A DNA stretch of 64,000 nucleotides, taken from assembly GCF_021028995.1 (NCBI RefSeq), contig NZ_JAJJZG010000001.1:248001-312000 (forward strand), in the 5' to 3' direction. This document shows positions 1 through 8,974 of the stretch, in pieces. Below the pieces are notes generated by a model. It saw only the letters and a list, made by a program, of their open reading frames with translations, made no database searches and was not told the origin of the DNA. Every line of letters begins with the position of its first letter. The first letter of the stretch is position 1. The DNA comes from Halobacterium sp. KA-4 (GTDB lineage Archaea > Halobacteriota > Halobacteria > Halobacteriales > Halobacteriaceae). A program made the position numbers and the translations under genes.

Positions 1-387
1 GACGGCGACCGCGCCGTCGTAGTCGTCGACGGAGTCGCCGGCGACATCCAGCGAGACGTTGAACAGGTTACAGAAGGCCTTCGCGTCGTCGCTGGTGACG
101 TCGTCCTCGGCGAGAATGCGCGCGGTGACGCCCCAATCGTTGCAGAGTTCGCGGAGACCGATGGCGGCCGCGAGCGCGTCGACGCTGGGGTTCTCGGGGA
201 CGACGAGCGCAACGGATTCGAGTCCGGCGATGGTGTCGCGGAGCTGCGCGAAGTGCTGGTCGTCCGGCTCGGCGCGGCGGCGTCGGAGCGCCGCAGTGAC
301 GGCGTACCCGCCGGCACCGCCGACTGCGACGATACCGGCGACGAGCGCGAGCACGGGCGCGGAGACCGTGCCGACCTCGGGGAGCAT
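1..387 (-). CDS. DHH-family phosphoesterase with N-terminal membrane anchor (partial)
   Basis: The 5' part of a gene running off the left edge; 129 codons are visible. Residues about 7-30 form one hydrophobic segment (VLALVAGIVAVGGAGGYAV) followed by an Arg-rich stop-transfer stretch. From residue 50 the sequence reads ALVVPENPSVDALAAAIGL, which matches the first motif of DHH phosphoesterases (RecJ/NrnA-like, usually HPNPDxDAxxSA). The next stretch, ARILAEDDVTSDDAKAFCNLF, fits the same fold. The substrate cannot be decided without the C-terminus; a nucleotide or oligonucleotide phosphodiester is usual for the family. The start at 387 lies about 25 nt below an ACTTAAC-type TATA box at 410-418 (reverse strand), consistent with a leaderless mRNA. 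Confidence 0.7.
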   Translation of the reverse strand, partial: MLPEVGTVSAPVLALVAGIVAVGGAGGYAVTAALRRRRAEPDDQHFAQLRDTIAGLESVALVVPENPSVDALAAAIGLRELCNDWGVTARILAEDDVTSDDAKAFCNLFNVSLDVAGDSVDDYDGAVAV

Positions 388-447
388 TACGCCGAGAGTC
401 CACGTGAATCGTTAAGTATGTTGTCCCGCTGGGTCCGTGGGAGCCGG

Positions 448-576
448 TCAGTGGGTGGCGTCCGTCGCGCTCGTGGTGGCCGCTCGGTCGTCCTCGTCGT
501 CGCTGTCCGCGGACTGGAAGTTCGTCGGAACGACGGTGACGTGGTGAACGCCGAAGTCGGAGTGACTGGCAGCCAT
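448..576 (-). CDS. 42-aa acidic micro-protein, function unknown
   Basis: Too short for usual gene callers. It starts MAASHSDFGVHHVTVVPTNF and ends in a very acidic, Thr-rich tail, the composition of a haloarchaeal protein rather than of an antisense frame. An AT-rich box (AAATAATTA at 605-613) sits 29-37 nt upstream of the ATG, where a leaderless haloarchaeal transcript would place its TATA element. It has no Cys and no membrane segment. It lies alone between the DHH phosphoesterase and ppa, all on the minus strand. No known family recognised. Confidence 0.5.
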   Translation of the reverse strand: MAASHSDFGVHHVTVVPTNFQSADSDDEDDRAATTSATDATH

Positions 577-604
577 TACACTCACTCGTACGGCTCACCC
601 CCAG

Positions 605-613
605 AAATAATTA
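605..613 (-). promoter_or_regulatory. TATA-like box of the 42-aa micro-protein
   Basis: AAATAATTA in otherwise GC-rich DNA, 29-37 nt before the ATG at 576 on the minus strand. Position and composition fit an archaeal TATA element. Confidence 0.45.
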
Positions 614-711
614 CCCATGCGCATAACACATCGGCGCAGCGGCGCGTGATTCCTCGTGGTTATGGCCGCCGCTGGTCGGCGTGAAAACGGAGAGAGTCGG
701 GGGTCGCGGCG

Positions 712-1245
712 TTACGCGAAGTTCTCGTCGTAGAGGTCCTGCGCGTGCTCGATGGCGTCCTTGGCCGCCTGCGCGCCCTCAAAGCCGAGCGTCTCGACCT
801 CCTTGCCGGCTTCCAGATTCTTGTACGTCTCGAAGAACTCCTCGATTTCGTCGAGTTGCTGCTGGGGGATGTCCTCGAGGTCGTCGATGTGGTCGTAGCG
901 GGGGTCCTCGTCGGGCACCGCGATGACCTTGTCGTCCTTCTCGCCGTCGTCGTCCATCCGCATCAGCGCGACCGGGCGCGCCTCGATGACGCAGCCGGGG
1001 AACGTCTGGTCCTCGACGAGCACGAGCACGTCGAAGGGGTCCTCGTCGTCGTAGTACGACTGCGGGAGGAAGCCGTAGTCCGAGGGGTAGTGGACGTTGC
1101 TGTGGAGCACGCGGTCCAGCACCACGCCCGGGATGTCCTTGTCGTACTCGTACTTGTTGCGCTCGCCTTTCAGGCACTCGACGACCGCGTAAATCACGTC
1201 GGGTGCGTCCGGTCCGGTCTCGAGGTCTTCCCAGAGGTTCGCCAT
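712..1245 (-). CDS. ppa: Inorganic pyrophosphatase (family I)
   Basis: Soluble Mg-dependent hydrolase of pyrophosphate, which pulls nucleotide polymerisation and aminoacylation forward. The 177-aa protein has the family I signature: the KYEYDKD segment near residues 31-37, YPSDYGFLPQ near 52-61, and the DEDPFDVLVL core with the metal-binding aspartates near 66-75. Length matches archaeal family members. The ATG at 1245 begins MANLWEDLETG; an upstream in-frame extension to 1317 is basic and promoter-like, so I reject it. It is divergent from the RosR-type regulator across 222 bp. From memory the same pair (VNG0259G/VNG0258H) is adjacent in H. salinarum. Confidence 0.95.
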   Translation of the reverse strand: MANLWEDLETGPDAPDVIYAVVECLKGERNKYEYDKDIPGVVLDRVLHSNVHYPSDYGFLPQSYYDDEDPFDVLVLVEDQTFPGCVIEARPVALMRMDDDGEKDDKVIAVPDEDPRYDHIDDLEDIPQQQLDEIEEFFETYKNLEAGKEVETLGFEGAQAAKDAIEHAQDLYDENFA

Positions 1246-1467
1246 GGCGCACGGTGTTTGTCGGGCGGAAATAGGCTTTTCCATCCCGGTACGAAGGGGT
1301 GTGGTATGGTAAAGCATGTCTCGAACGTACGGTCGTTCAGGGTCGATGGACCCCCCGAAAACGGCTGCCTTTCAACGTTTTCACCGAAGAAAATTGCGCG
1401 AATCACTCGTTAGGCCGGAAAATGCCACCTCGCAGAAGTTAAATAGCCAGATGCCTTTCGGTCAGCT

Positions 1468-1818
1468 ATGTCAGAGGCACAACCTGCTGCACGTACGGAC
1501 GTGCGCGACCTGACTGCGTTCCAGAAGAACATCCTCACCGTACTCGCCGAGGAGGCGCGCTACGGTCTCGCCATCAAGCGCGAACTCGAAGACTACTACG
1601 GTCAGGAAGTCAACCACGGCCGACTCTACCCGAACCTCGACGACCTCGTCAACAAGGGGCTCGTCGAGAAGTCGGAACTCGACAAGCGAACGAACCAGTA
1701 CGAGCTCACCGACGACGGCTTCGACGCCGTCCTCGACGACCTCGAGTGGACGCTCTCGAAGTTCCTCACCGACGAGGACCGCAAGGAGCAGGTTCGCGAC
1801 ATCGTCGCCGAGAACTAA
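1468..1818 (+). CDS. rosR: PadR-family winged-helix regulator, RosR orthologue
   Basis: A 116-aa PadR-type DNA-binding protein. Residues 15-90 form the winged helix: LTAFQKNILTVLAEE helix, the GLAIKRELEDYY helix, and the recognition/wing region HGRLYPNLDDLVNKGLVEK. A short C-terminal helix would make the dimer. RosR in H. salinarum is a global regulator of the reactive-oxygen response. I assign the name from the family match plus remembered synteny (ppa, rosR, rnhA-operon gene, rnhA, tfbG), so the regulon here is inferred. TATA-like GTTAAATAG at about 1438-1446 lies 22-30 nt above the ATG, so translation is probably leaderless. Confidence 0.8.
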   Translation: MSEAQPAARTDVRDLTAFQKNILTVLAEEARYGLAIKRELEDYYGQEVNHGRLYPNLDDLVNKGLVEKSELDKRTNQYELTDDGFDAVLDDLEWTLSKFLTDEDRKEQVRDIVAEN

Positions 1819-1873
1819 CGGTTCTCCAGCGCTACAACTTTTCACACTCGAGGGCCCGTAGCGGCAGCGCCGC

Positions 1874-2458
1874 CTACTGTTCGGGTGCAGCGTCGGACGC
1901 AGACGCCGAGTCGTCGCGCTCGTCGTCGGCTGCGACCTCGAAAATCAGCGCCAGGGACTCCTCGACGCGTTCCTGCTGTTCGTCGGTCGGCCACGCGTTC
2001 CGCGGGAAGTACTCCGCAAGGAACTCCTCGCGCTCGCGGTCGTCGGCCGTGTCCATCGAGCGCGCGTAGTAGTTGTTCATGAATTCGGCGAACGCCGCGG
2101 CGTTGTCGCCGTGGACGTCGCCGTGGCGCTCGCGCACGCGCTCGACGAGTTGCTCGTTGCGCGCGGCTGCCTCCTCGTAGTCGCCCTGTTCGCCGGGGCC
2201 GGACAGCGACACCTCGGCCGCGCGGTCGGTGTCCTCGACGTCGTCCAACTGGACGCGGCCGTCGTCGCCGAGCCACTCGCCGGGGTAACAGACGAGCGTG
2301 TCGTCGCGCTCGCGCAGGCGCGGGACGAACCCGTGTTCGGCGAGCAGGCTCTCGCGGCGGTCGCGGTACGCTTCGGCCGCGGCGTCGTCGACCGCGTCGC
2401 GGGCGAGGCGAGTGAGGCGTTCCGCTTCGTCGACTACGTCGTCGGGGAGGTCAGTCAT
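1874..2458 (-). CDS. rnhA-operon protein, haloarchaeal, function unknown
   Basis: 194-aa acidic, helical, soluble protein starting MTDLPDDVVDEAERLTRLAR. It contains conserved-looking blocks HGFVPRLRERDDTLVCYPGEW (about 40-60) and FAEFMNNYYARSMDTA near 130-145, and a low-complexity Asp/Ser/Ala tail. No catalytic motif is evident. Its start overlaps the rnhA stop by 8 nt, so the two are cotranscribed and probably translationally coupled. I recall haloarchaeal annotations calling it an rnhA operon protein (DUF7108), but no function follows from sequence. Confidence 0.8.
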   Translation of the reverse strand: MTDLPDDVVDEAERLTRLARDAVDDAAAEAYRDRRESLLAEHGFVPRLRERDDTLVCYPGEWLGDDGRVQLDDVEDTDRAAEVSLSGPGEQGDYEEAAARNEQLVERVRERHGDVHGDNAAAFAEFMNNYYARSMDTADDREREEFLAEYFPRNAWPTDEQQERVEESLALIFEVAADDERDDSASASDAAPEQ

Positions 2459-3047
2459 CGTCGAGGGCTTCGTTGGCTAGCTCGTCGGCGCGGTCGTTTA
2501 CCTCTCTCGGAATGTGGGTCAGCGACCACTCCTCGAACCGTTCGAGCAGTTCCCGGGCGCGGACGCGCTTCTCCCGGAGTTCGGGGTCGTTGGTGTCCCA
2601 CGCGCCCTTGACCTGCTTCTCGACGAGCTGGGAGTCTCCGCGAATCTCGATTTCGTCGAACCCGAAGTCGGCGGCGGCTTCGAGCACGGCGAGCAGCGCC
2701 TCGTACTCGGCCTGGTTGTTGGTCGCGCGGCCGATGCGTTCACTACCCTCCGCGACGATGCCGTCACCGGAGACCAACACCCAGCCGACGGCGGCGGGGC
2801 CGGGGTTGCCGCGGCTCGCGCCGTCGAAGTACGCGTGGACGCGGCCGCCGCGGTCCGGTTCGACGACGGCGGTGATGTCCGTGGGGTTGCTGCCTTGGAC
2901 GACGAGTTTGTCGTCGTAGGCGACGGCGTGGGCGTCCCCGAGGTCGGCGTGCCAGCGCTCGTACTCGGAGTTCCCCTCGCTGAACGACGCGCCCGCTGCG
3001 TCGAGTCGTTCGCGCGCGTCGTCGACGTCACACTCTACGACGGGCAT
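2451..3047 (-). CDS. rnhA: Ribonuclease HI (type 1, archaeal)
   Basis: Cleaves RNA in RNA-DNA hybrids, including primer and R-loop RNA. The 198-aa protein has a roughly 65-residue N-terminal extension, then a complete RNase H fold. Its carboxylates are D75 (YFDGASRGNPG), E114 (TNNQAEYEAL), D138 (IRGDSQLV) and D188 (VNDRADELANEA). The extension is typical of haloarchaeal members; the H. salinarum enzyme VNG0255C was, as I recall, the first archaeal type 1 RNase H characterised. It lies upstream of and overlaps the 194-aa operon partner by 8 nt. It is divergent from tfb. Confidence 0.95.
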   Translation of the reverse strand: MPVVECDVDDARERLDAAGASFSEGNSEYERWHADLGDAHAVAYDDKLVVQGSNPTDITAVVEPDRGGRVHAYFDGASRGNPGPAAVGWVLVSGDGIVAEGSERIGRATNNQAEYEALLAVLEAAADFGFDEIEIRGDSQLVEKQVKGAWDTNDPELREKRVRARELLERFEEWSLTHIPREVNDRADELANEALDDD

Positions 3048-3190
3048 TAAGGCGAAGTCACCCCGCCTCCCGTATATGGGTTACTATCCCAGAACGCGCG
3101 TTCGAGCGGGTCTCGGCGGCGTTAACGTGGGTTTCACGCCGTCTCGCGCCGGTCTTGTGTCGTCTGTGAGAGGTTCCAAACCGCCAACGG

Positions 3191-3222
3191 ATTTAAACGT
3201 TTGCGAAACGCTAATATAAAAA
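3191..3222 (+). promoter_or_regulatory. AT-rich core promoter of tfb
   Basis: ATTTAAACG (3191-3199) and CTAATATAAAAA (3211-3222) precede the tfb ATG at 3227. The first box lies 28-36 nt upstream and fits a TATA element; the second is at the expected initiation region. Confidence 0.5.
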
Positions 3223-3226
3223 TGCG

Positions 3227-4189
3227 ATGACACGGTCCACTCGCCAGCGGGAGCGAGAAACGGCGACAGAGCAGGAGGAGTCCGAGGAGGGCGTACGGGA
3301 GTGCCCGGAGTGCGGCTCTGACAACCTCGTGAAGAGCTCGGACCGCGCGGAGCTGGTCTGCAACGACTGTGGTCTGGTCGTCGAGGAGGAGCAGATCGAC
3401 CCCGGTCCGGAATGGCGCGCGTTCAACCACCAGGAACGACAGGAGAAGTCGCGGGTCGGTGCCCCCACCACGCAGACGATGCACGACAAGGGCCTGACCA
3501 CGACCATCGACTGGAAAGACAAGGACGCCTACGGGCGTTCCATCTCGTCGAAGAAGCGCTCGCAGATGCACCGCCTGCGGAAGTGGCAGGAGCGCATCCG
3601 CACGAAGGACGCCGGCGAGCGCAACCTCCAGTTCGCGCTGTCGGAAATCGACCGCATGGCCTCCGCGCTCGGCGTGCCGCGCTCGGTGCGCGAGGTCGCG
3701 TCGGTCATCTACCGCCGTGCGCTCAAAGAGGATCTCATCCGCGGCCGCTCCATCGAGGGCGTCGCGACGAGCGCGCTGTACGCGGCCTGTCGGAAGGAGG
3801 GCATCCCCCGGAGTCTCGAAGAGATTTCGGAGGTGTCCCGGGTCGAGCGCAAGGAGATCGGTCGCACGTATCGCTACATCTCCCAGGAGCTCGGACTAGA
3901 GATGAAGCCCGTCGACCCGAAGAAGTACGTGCCCCGGTTCTGCTCGGAACTCGAACTCTCCGAGGAAGTCCAGGCGAAAGCCAACGAGATTATCGAGACG
4001 ACTGCCGAGAAGGGACTGCTCTCGGGCAAGTCCCCGACCGGCTACGCGGCGGCCGCAATCTACGCCGCGTCCCTGCTCTGCAACGAGAAGAAGACCCAGC
4101 GCGAGGTCGCGGACGTCGCGCAGGTGACGGAAGTCACCATCCGGAACCGCTACCAGGAGCAGATCGAGGCGATGGGCATCCACAGCTAG
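3227..4189 (+). CDS. tfbG: Transcription initiation factor TFB
   Basis: Recruits RNA polymerase to TBP-bound promoters. The 320-aa protein has an N-terminal zinc ribbon (C26/C29 and C45/C48: CPEC...CNDCG), a B-finger/linker region ([20 protein letters not shown]), and two cyclin-like repeats from about residues 120-215 and 216-310. The second repeat ends in a BRE-recognition helix-turn-helix ([20 protein letters not shown]). All domains are intact. Haloarchaea carry many TFB paralogues; the neighbouring rnhA and rosR genes suggest the TfbG position of H. salinarum, so the paralogue letter is by synteny only. Confidence 0.9.
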   Translation: MTRSTRQRERETATEQEESEEGVRECPECGSDNLVKSSDRAELVCNDCGLVVEEEQIDPGPEWRAFNHQERQEKSRVGAPTTQTMHDKGLTTTIDWKDKDAYGRSISSKKRSQMHRLRKWQERIRTKDAGERNLQFALSEIDRMASALGVPRSVREVASVIYRRALKEDLIRGRSIEGVATSALYAACRKEGIPRSLEEISEVSRVERKEIGRTYRYISQELGLEMKPVDPKKYVPRFCSELELSEEVQAKANEIIETTAEKGLLSGKSPTGYAAAAIYAASLLCNEKKTQREVADVAQVTEVTIRNRYQEQIEAMGIHS

Positions 4190-4292
4190 GCTGTCCCGCC
4201 TCCGGTTCCGTTCTCACCCTCTCCAGCAGCGCCGCTGCCGGCAGTCCACCCGCATCGAAGGGGTTTTGCCCTGGCCATTTTAATGGGGGCAC

Positions 4293-4997
4293 ATGACTAC
4301 CCCGTGGGACGACTGGGACCACGTGCTCAAGGTGGACCCGGACAAGTCGCTGGCCGACGGCGACACGTTCGACGACGTCTGCCAGACGGGCACCGACGCC
4401 ATCGAAATCGGCGGCACGATGGACGTGACGACCGAGAAGATGCGGCGGGTCATCGACGCCTGCCGGAAACACGACGTACCGCTCTACCAGGAACCGTCCA
4501 ATCCTGCGGTCGTCGTCGAGGACGACGCCCTCGACGGCTACCTCGTGCCGGTCGTGTTGAACGCCGGCGACCCGTTCTGGATTACGGGCGCGCACAAGGA
4601 GTGGGTCCGCATCGGCGACCTCGACTGGGAGCGCACCGCTACCGAGGCGTACGTCGTGTTGAACGACGAGGCGAGCGTCGCCGAGTACACGGACGCCGAC
4701 TGTGACCTCGACGCCGACGAGGTGGCGGCGTACGCGGAGGTCGCCGAGAAGATGCTCGGCCAGGACATCGTCTACGTCGAGTACTCCGGCATGCTCGGCG
4801 ACCCCGACGTCGTCGGCGCCGCCCGCGACGCGCTCGACGACGCGACGCTGTTCTACGGCGGCGGCATCCGCGACTACGACGCCGCCTACGAGATGGGCGA
4901 GCGCGCGGACACCATCGTCGTCGGCGACCTGCTCCACGACGAAGGCGTGGACGCCGTCACGGAGACGGTGCGCGGCGTCAACGACGCCCACGAGTAA
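4293..4997 (+). CDS. Geranylgeranylglyceryl phosphate synthase (GGGPS/PcrB family)
   Basis: Makes the first ether bond of archaeal lipids by joining geranylgeranyl diphosphate to sn-glycerol-1-phosphate. The 234-aa TIM barrel starts [18 protein letters not shown] and has the phosphate-binding C-terminal strands [30 protein letters not shown] and [12 protein letters not shown], plus the early [13 protein letters not shown] segment. Size fits family members. The start lies directly after a promoter-like run ending CCATTTTAATGGGGGC at about 4275-4290. It is followed by aspS after an 82-nt gap in the same direction. Confidence 0.9.
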   Translation: MTTPWDDWDHVLKVDPDKSLADGDTFDDVCQTGTDAIEIGGTMDVTTEKMRRVIDACRKHDVPLYQEPSNPAVVVEDDALDGYLVPVVLNAGDPFWITGAHKEWVRIGDLDWERTATEAYVVLNDEASVAEYTDADCDLDADEVAAYAEVAEKMLGQDIVYVEYSGMLGDPDVVGAARDALDDATLFYGGGIRDYDAAYEMGERADTIVVGDLLHDEGVDAVTETVRGVNDAHE

Positions 4998-5079
4998 CGA
5001 CGCTCGTCCCCCGACACAGCCGGGTTCGGCCACGCCGGAAATGACGGCGTTTAAGGCCGGTCCACGTGAATCGGGTGGT

Positions 5080-6384
5080 ATGAAGGACCGAACGTTCACA
5101 GCGGACGCCGAACCCGGCGACCACGCGACGGTCGCAGGCTGGGTGCACGAAGTCCGCGACCTCGGCGGCATCGCGTTCCTCATCCTCCGCGACAAGACCG
5201 GCAAGATTCAGGTCAAATTCGAGAAGGACAAGATGGACGACGAGCTCGTGGAGACGGGCATCAACGTCCAGCGCGAGTCCGTCGTCCAGGTTACCGGCGA
5301 CGTCGAGGAGGAAGAGCGCGCGCCGACGGGCGTCGAGGTCACGCCCGACTCCATCGAAGTGATGGCGGAAGCCGACCCCCAGCTCCCGCTGGACCCCTCC
5401 GGGAAGGTCGACGCCGACCTCTCGACGCGGCTCGACAACCGCACGCTGGACGCCCGCAAGCCCGAGACGAAGGCCATCTTCGAGATTCGCGCGGAAGTGC
5501 TGCGCGCGGTCCGGGAGTACTTCCGGAGCGTCGGCTCGACGGAGATTAACACGCCGAAAATCGTCGCCACCGGCACGGAGGGCGGCACAGAGCTGTTCCC
5601 CGTGACGTACTTCGGCCAGGAGGCGTTCATGAACCAGAGCCCGCAGCTGTTCAAGCAGCTGATGGTGGGCTCCGGGCTCGAACGCGTCTTCGAGGTCGGC
5701 CCCATCTTCCGCGCGGAAGAGCACAACACCCCGCGCCACCTCAACGAGGCGACGATGATCGACTTCGAGTCCGCGTTCATCGACCACGAAGAGGCGATGG
5801 ACGTCTGCGAGGGCACGCTGCAGGCGGCCTACTCCGCGGTCGAGGAGAACTGCCAGGAGGAACTCGAAGCGCTCGGCCTCGCCGAGGAGTTCGAGGCACC
5901 CTCCGGCGACTTCCCGCGGCTCACCTACGAGGAAGCCATCGAACGCATCAACGCCACCGGCGAACTCGACGAGCAGCTCGTCTGGGGCGACGACCTCCCC
6001 ACGGAGGGCGAGAAGGCGCTCGGCGACGACGTCGGCGGGCACTACTTCGTCACCGACTGGCCCAGCGAAATCAAGCCGTTCTACATCCAGGACTACGACG
6101 ACGACCCCGAACTCTCGAAGGGCTTTGACCTGATGCACCCGCGCATGGAATTGGTGTCGGGCGGCCAGCGTGAGCACCGCTACGACGCGCTCGTCGAGGG
6201 CTTCAAGCAGCAGGGTCTGGACCCCGACCAGTTCGAGTACTACACGAAGATGTTCAAGTACGGCATGCCGCCCCACGCGGGGTGGGCGTACGGCGTCGAG
6301 CGCCTCGTGATGACGATGCTCGACCTCGACAACATCCGGGAGGCTGTGCTCTTCCCGCGAGACCGCCAACGCCTGAGTCCCTAA
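5080..6384 (+). CDS. aspS: Aspartyl-tRNA synthetase (archaeal/eukaryal type)
   Basis: Charges tRNA-Asp, and in many archaea tRNA-Asn as well, with aspartate. The 434-aa class II enzyme has an N-terminal OB-fold anticodon domain (about 15-105), then a catalytic domain with motif 2 ([20 protein letters not shown]) and motif 3 ([13 protein letters not shown]). There is no bacterial GAD insertion. The start at 5080 gives [18 protein letters not shown], the usual archaeal N-terminus; the longer frame upstream only shadows the GGGPS gene. Its last codons overlap the stop of the convergent PIN gene by 4 nt. Confidence 0.95.
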   Translation: MKDRTFTADAEPGDHATVAGWVHEVRDLGGIAFLILRDKTGKIQVKFEKDKMDDELVETGINVQRESVVQVTGDVEEEERAPTGVEVTPDSIEVMAEADPQLPLDPSGKVDADLSTRLDNRTLDARKPETKAIFEIRAEVLRAVREYFRSVGSTEINTPKIVATGTEGGTELFPVTYFGQEAFMNQSPQLFKQLMVGSGLERVFEVGPIFRAEEHNTPRHLNEATMIDFESAFIDHEEAMDVCEGTLQAAYSAVEENCQEELEALGLAEEFEAPSGDFPRLTYEEAIERINATGELDEQLVWGDDLPTEGEKALGDDVGGHYFVTDWPSEIKPFYIQDYDDDPELSKGFDLMHPRMELVSGGQREHRYDALVEGFKQQGLDPDQFEYYTKMFKYGMPPHAGWAYGVERLVMTMLDLDNIREAVLFPRDRQRLSP

Positions 6385-6899
6385 TCGCCGGCTGCGTCGT
6401 CGATTAACTCGAACGCTTTTTCGCGGAGTTCCCCGGTCATGTGCAAGCCGTGGCTGTCGATTTCTCGAATCAACGATTTGGCGTTCTCCGGGTCCATTCC
6501 CTCGTGAACCGCGCGAACGACGACGCCGACAGTTCCGGTGACCGTCGCGCCGAGTCCCTCCGCGACCGCACGGACGCGGCGGTCGTCGGAGACGACGGCG
6601 ACAGAACGGTCCTCGGCGTGGTGGGAGCGCACGCCAGCGACGAGTTCGGCGTCACCGTGAACGCGCTCGTCACCAAGCAGGCGCTGCGCGTCCGCGGTGA
6701 ACTCGTCGGAGACACTGTCGGTGACCTGCTGGGAGTCGAGGAACGTCGAGACGTTCGTCCTCGCCGGCTCGGTCGTCACCTCGTCGATGACGGTCTCCGG
6801 AACCAGAACGTCGCCATCGAAGTTCGCCAAGAGGTCGACGCGGCCGACGCTCCCGAGCGCGATGAGCGTGGTCGCGTCGACGAGCACGACGTCGCTCAT
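6381..6899 (-). CDS. PIN-domain (DUF3368-like) putative toxin nuclease
   Basis: 172-aa PIN-like protein. Acidic residues characteristic of the fold are visible: D8 in [12 protein letters not shown], the glutamate in [11 protein letters not shown], the aspartate of HGDAELVAG and the pair in [12 protein letters not shown]. Such proteins are metal-dependent RNases and commonly act as VapC-like toxins. Its ATG overlaps the end of the upstream UPF0175 gene by 4 nt, the coupling expected of a toxin-antitoxin pair. Its stop codon is embedded in the aspS stop region (6381-6384) on the other strand. Toxicity is inferred, not shown. Confidence 0.8.
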   Translation of the reverse strand: MSDVVLVDATTLIALGSVGRVDLLANFDGDVLVPETVIDEVTTEPARTNVSTFLDSQQVTDSVSDEFTADAQRLLGDERVHGDAELVAGVRSHHAEDRSVAVVSDDRRVRAVAEGLGATVTGTVGVVVRAVHEGMDPENAKSLIREIDSHGLHMTGELREKAFELIDDAAGD

Positions 6900-7198
6900 A
6901 CGTCGAGCGCGGCGTCGGCGTCCGATTCGAGGTCATCGGGCGAGAGTTGGGTGGTGAGGTTGTGTTCGCGCGCGATTTCCAGCCACTCGCCGAGGCTGAC
7001 GTCCGCGATGCGGGCGGCCTCGTTGACGGAGACGTCGCCGGACTGGTAGCGCTCGACGGCGACGCGCACGCGGAGGTCGTGGAGACCCTCCGAGAGCGCC
7101 TTCCGGATGGTAGCGCTCTTGTCCTCGCCGAGCAGGTCGGCGACTTCGGCGAGGGCTTCTTCCTCGTCGTCGGGGATACGGGCGCTAATCGAGGGCAT
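6896..7198 (-). CDS. UPF0175-family putative antitoxin
   Basis: 100-aa protein beginning MPSISARIPDDEEEALAEVA, with a ribbon-helix-helix-like N-terminus and a UPF0175 helix-turn-helix (SVNEAARIADVSLGEWLEIA near 65-85). UPF0175 members are paired with PIN/DUF3368 genes across archaea, and here the pair overlaps by 4 nt. It probably binds both the PIN protein and its own promoter. The start at 7198 is preferred over an in-frame ATG at 7225: the short N-terminus is the common one, and GTATACGTCGTACTTAG upstream (about 7199-7215) is promoter-like. Confidence 0.8.
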   Translation of the reverse strand: MPSISARIPDDEEEALAEVADLLGEDKSATIRKALSEGLHDLRVRVAVERYQSGDVSVNEAARIADVSLGEWLEIAREHNLTTQLSPDDLESDADAALDV

Positions 7199-7287
7199 GT
7201 ATACGTCGTACTTAGGCGTAAACACACTTGAACGTTCGCGTGCCGATACTGCAACACTTAATCCGCGCGACCCCCGACTCCGAGAGG

Positions 7288-8124
7288 ATGAGCGACGGCG
7301 ACGCGGCGACGGCGTTCGCGCCCGGCCACGTGACGGGATTCTTCAGCGTGGAGCGCACCGAGAGCCCCGAACGCACGGGGTCGAGGGGTGCGGGCATCAC
7401 GCTCTCGGAGGGCGTGACGACGCGCGTCGAACCCAGCGATGAAACGCGGGTGCGCTTGAACGGCCGCGAGATTGCCGTCGAGAGCGTGACGCGCGTGCTG
7501 GACGCGCTCGACGCGACGGCGACGGTGTCCGCGGAGACGTCGCTGCCGCTGGGCGCGGGGTTCGGCGTCTCCGGCGCGATGGCGCTCGGCACCGCGCTCG
7601 CCGCGAACAGCGCCTTCGACGCGGGACTCTCCGAGAACGACCTCGTGACGGTCGCGCACGCCGCGGAAGTCGAAGCCGGAACTGGACTCGGGGACGTGGT
7701 GGCGCAAGCCCGCGGCGGCGTCCCGATTCGCGTGGAACCCGGCGCACCCGCGCACGGCCGCCTCGACGGCGTGCCGGACGCGGGCCGCGTGGAGTACGTC
7801 TCCTTCGGCGGGCTCTCGACGAGCAACGTCATCGGCGGCGACACGGCGACGCTGTCAGCGGCGGGCGAAGACGCGCTCGCGTCCCTCCGCGAGCACCCGA
7901 CGCTCCCGCGGTTCATGGCGCTCTCGCGGGAGTTCTCCCAGGAGGCAGACCTCCTCGACGGGGAGGTCGAAGCGGCCGTCGACGCGGTCGCGGACGCGGG
8001 CGGCGAGGCCGCGATGGCGATGCTCGGGCGGACGGTGTTCGCGCTCGGGACGGGGTTGTCCGACGCCGGCTACGACCCCGAGGTGTGTCGCGTGCATCCG
8101 GCGGGCGCGACGCTGGACATCTGA
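7288..8124 (+). CDS. Pantoate kinase (GHMP superfamily)
   Basis: Phosphorylates pantoate to 4-phosphopantoate, the first half of the archaeal route that replaces bacterial PanC/PanK in CoA synthesis. The 278-aa protein has the GHMP ATP motif PLGAGFGVSGAMALGTAL near 85-105, an N-terminal FAPGHVTGFF block, and C-terminal GHMP strands (GRTVFALG...AGATLDI). The start at 7288 (MSDGDAATAF) is chosen over 7228 because the longer form reads through a promoter-like region. The gene for the next pathway enzyme follows 74 nt downstream, which supports the assignment. Confidence 0.9.
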   Translation: MSDGDAATAFAPGHVTGFFSVERTESPERTGSRGAGITLSEGVTTRVEPSDETRVRLNGREIAVESVTRVLDALDATATVSAETSLPLGAGFGVSGAMALGTALAANSAFDAGLSENDLVTVAHAAEVEAGTGLGDVVAQARGGVPIRVEPGAPAHGRLDGVPDAGRVEYVSFGGLSTSNVIGGDTATLSAAGEDALASLREHPTLPRFMALSREFSQEADLLDGEVEAAVDAVADAGGEAAMAMLGRTVFALGTGLSDAGYDPEVCRVHPAGATLDI

Positions 8125-8198
8125 GCGGGCGAGCCGGACGAGTCGCAGCATCGACCCGCAAGCGGACGGTTTTTGCGCGACGGGGCGCCAGAGACAGT

Positions 8199-8942
8199 AT
8201 GGCCGAGATTCCCGCCGACCACCCGCGCCACGACTCGCTGGTGACCCGCCACCGCATCGAGGCGGGGGTCGAGAAGGGCATCACGTCGAAGCAGGGGCTG
8301 GTCGCGCAGGGCCGCGGGGAGGCGTTCGACTACTTGCTCGGCGAGGAGACGATTCCGTCCGCGAACGACGCCGAGCGCGCGGCTGCCGCGTACCTCCTGC
8401 TCGCCGAGCATCCGGTGCTGTCGGTGAACGGGAACGTCGCGGCACTCGTGCCCGGGGAGGTCGTCGCGCTCGCGGAGGTCGTCGGCGCCGACGTCGAGGT
8501 GAACCTCTTCAACCGCACCGAAGAGCGGATGGAAGCCATCGCCGAACACCTCCGCGAACACGGCGCGAAGGACGTGAAGGGGCTACAGGCGGACGCGCGG
8601 ATTCCGGGGCTCGAACACGAGCGCGCGAAGGTGGACCGCGACGGCATCTACGACGCCGACGTGGTGCTCGTGCCCCTCGAGGACGGCGACCGCGCGGAGG
8701 CGCTGGCGGCGATGGGGAAGACGGAACTCGTCATCGACCTGAACCCGATGTCGCGGTCCGCGCAGAGCGCCGCCGTGCCCATCGTGGACAACATCATCCG
8801 CGCGCTGCCGTCGATTACCGAGCACGCCCGCACGCTCCGCGACGCCTCCCGCGAGGAACTGGAAGAAATCGTCGCGGGGTTCGACCGAGAGGCGGCGTTG
8901 GAGGCGTCAGAGCGGCGGATTCGGGACGGCGACCTCGACTGA
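8199..8942 (+). CDS. 4-phosphopantoate--beta-alanine ligase (phosphopantothenate synthetase)
   Basis: Joins 4-phosphopantoate to beta-alanine with ATP, completing the archaeal phosphopantothenate branch started by the preceding kinase. The 247-aa protein shows the family blocks HPRHDSLVTRHRIEAGVEKG at the N-terminus, LLGEETIPSANDAERAAAAY, LSVNGNVAALVPGE, and DLNPMSRSAQSAAVPIVDNI near the C-terminus. Length and order match archaeal PPS. ATG at 8199 follows an AT-containing stretch (GGTTTTTGCG). The 74-nt spacing from pantoate kinase suggests either one operon or its own weak promoter. Confidence 0.92.
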   Translation: MAEIPADHPRHDSLVTRHRIEAGVEKGITSKQGLVAQGRGEAFDYLLGEETIPSANDAERAAAAYLLLAEHPVLSVNGNVAALVPGEVVALAEVVGADVEVNLFNRTEERMEAIAEHLREHGAKDVKGLQADARIPGLEHERAKVDRDGIYDADVVLVPLEDGDRAEALAAMGKTELVIDLNPMSRSAQSAAVPIVDNIIRALPSITEHARTLRDASREELEEIVAGFDREAALEASERRIRDGDLD

Positions 8943-8974
8943 GCGCTCGGTCGGTCCCGATACCTTTTTAATTC

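Noticed and set aside
1246-1467. Small ORFs in the ppa-rosR intergenic region
   Set aside because: Frames there are basic and read through both core promoters; the region is better explained as divergent regulatory DNA.
4978-6369. Long minus-strand open frame antisense to aspS
   Set aside because: High GC leaves long open antisense frames; it has no promoter, and aspS is certain on the other strand.
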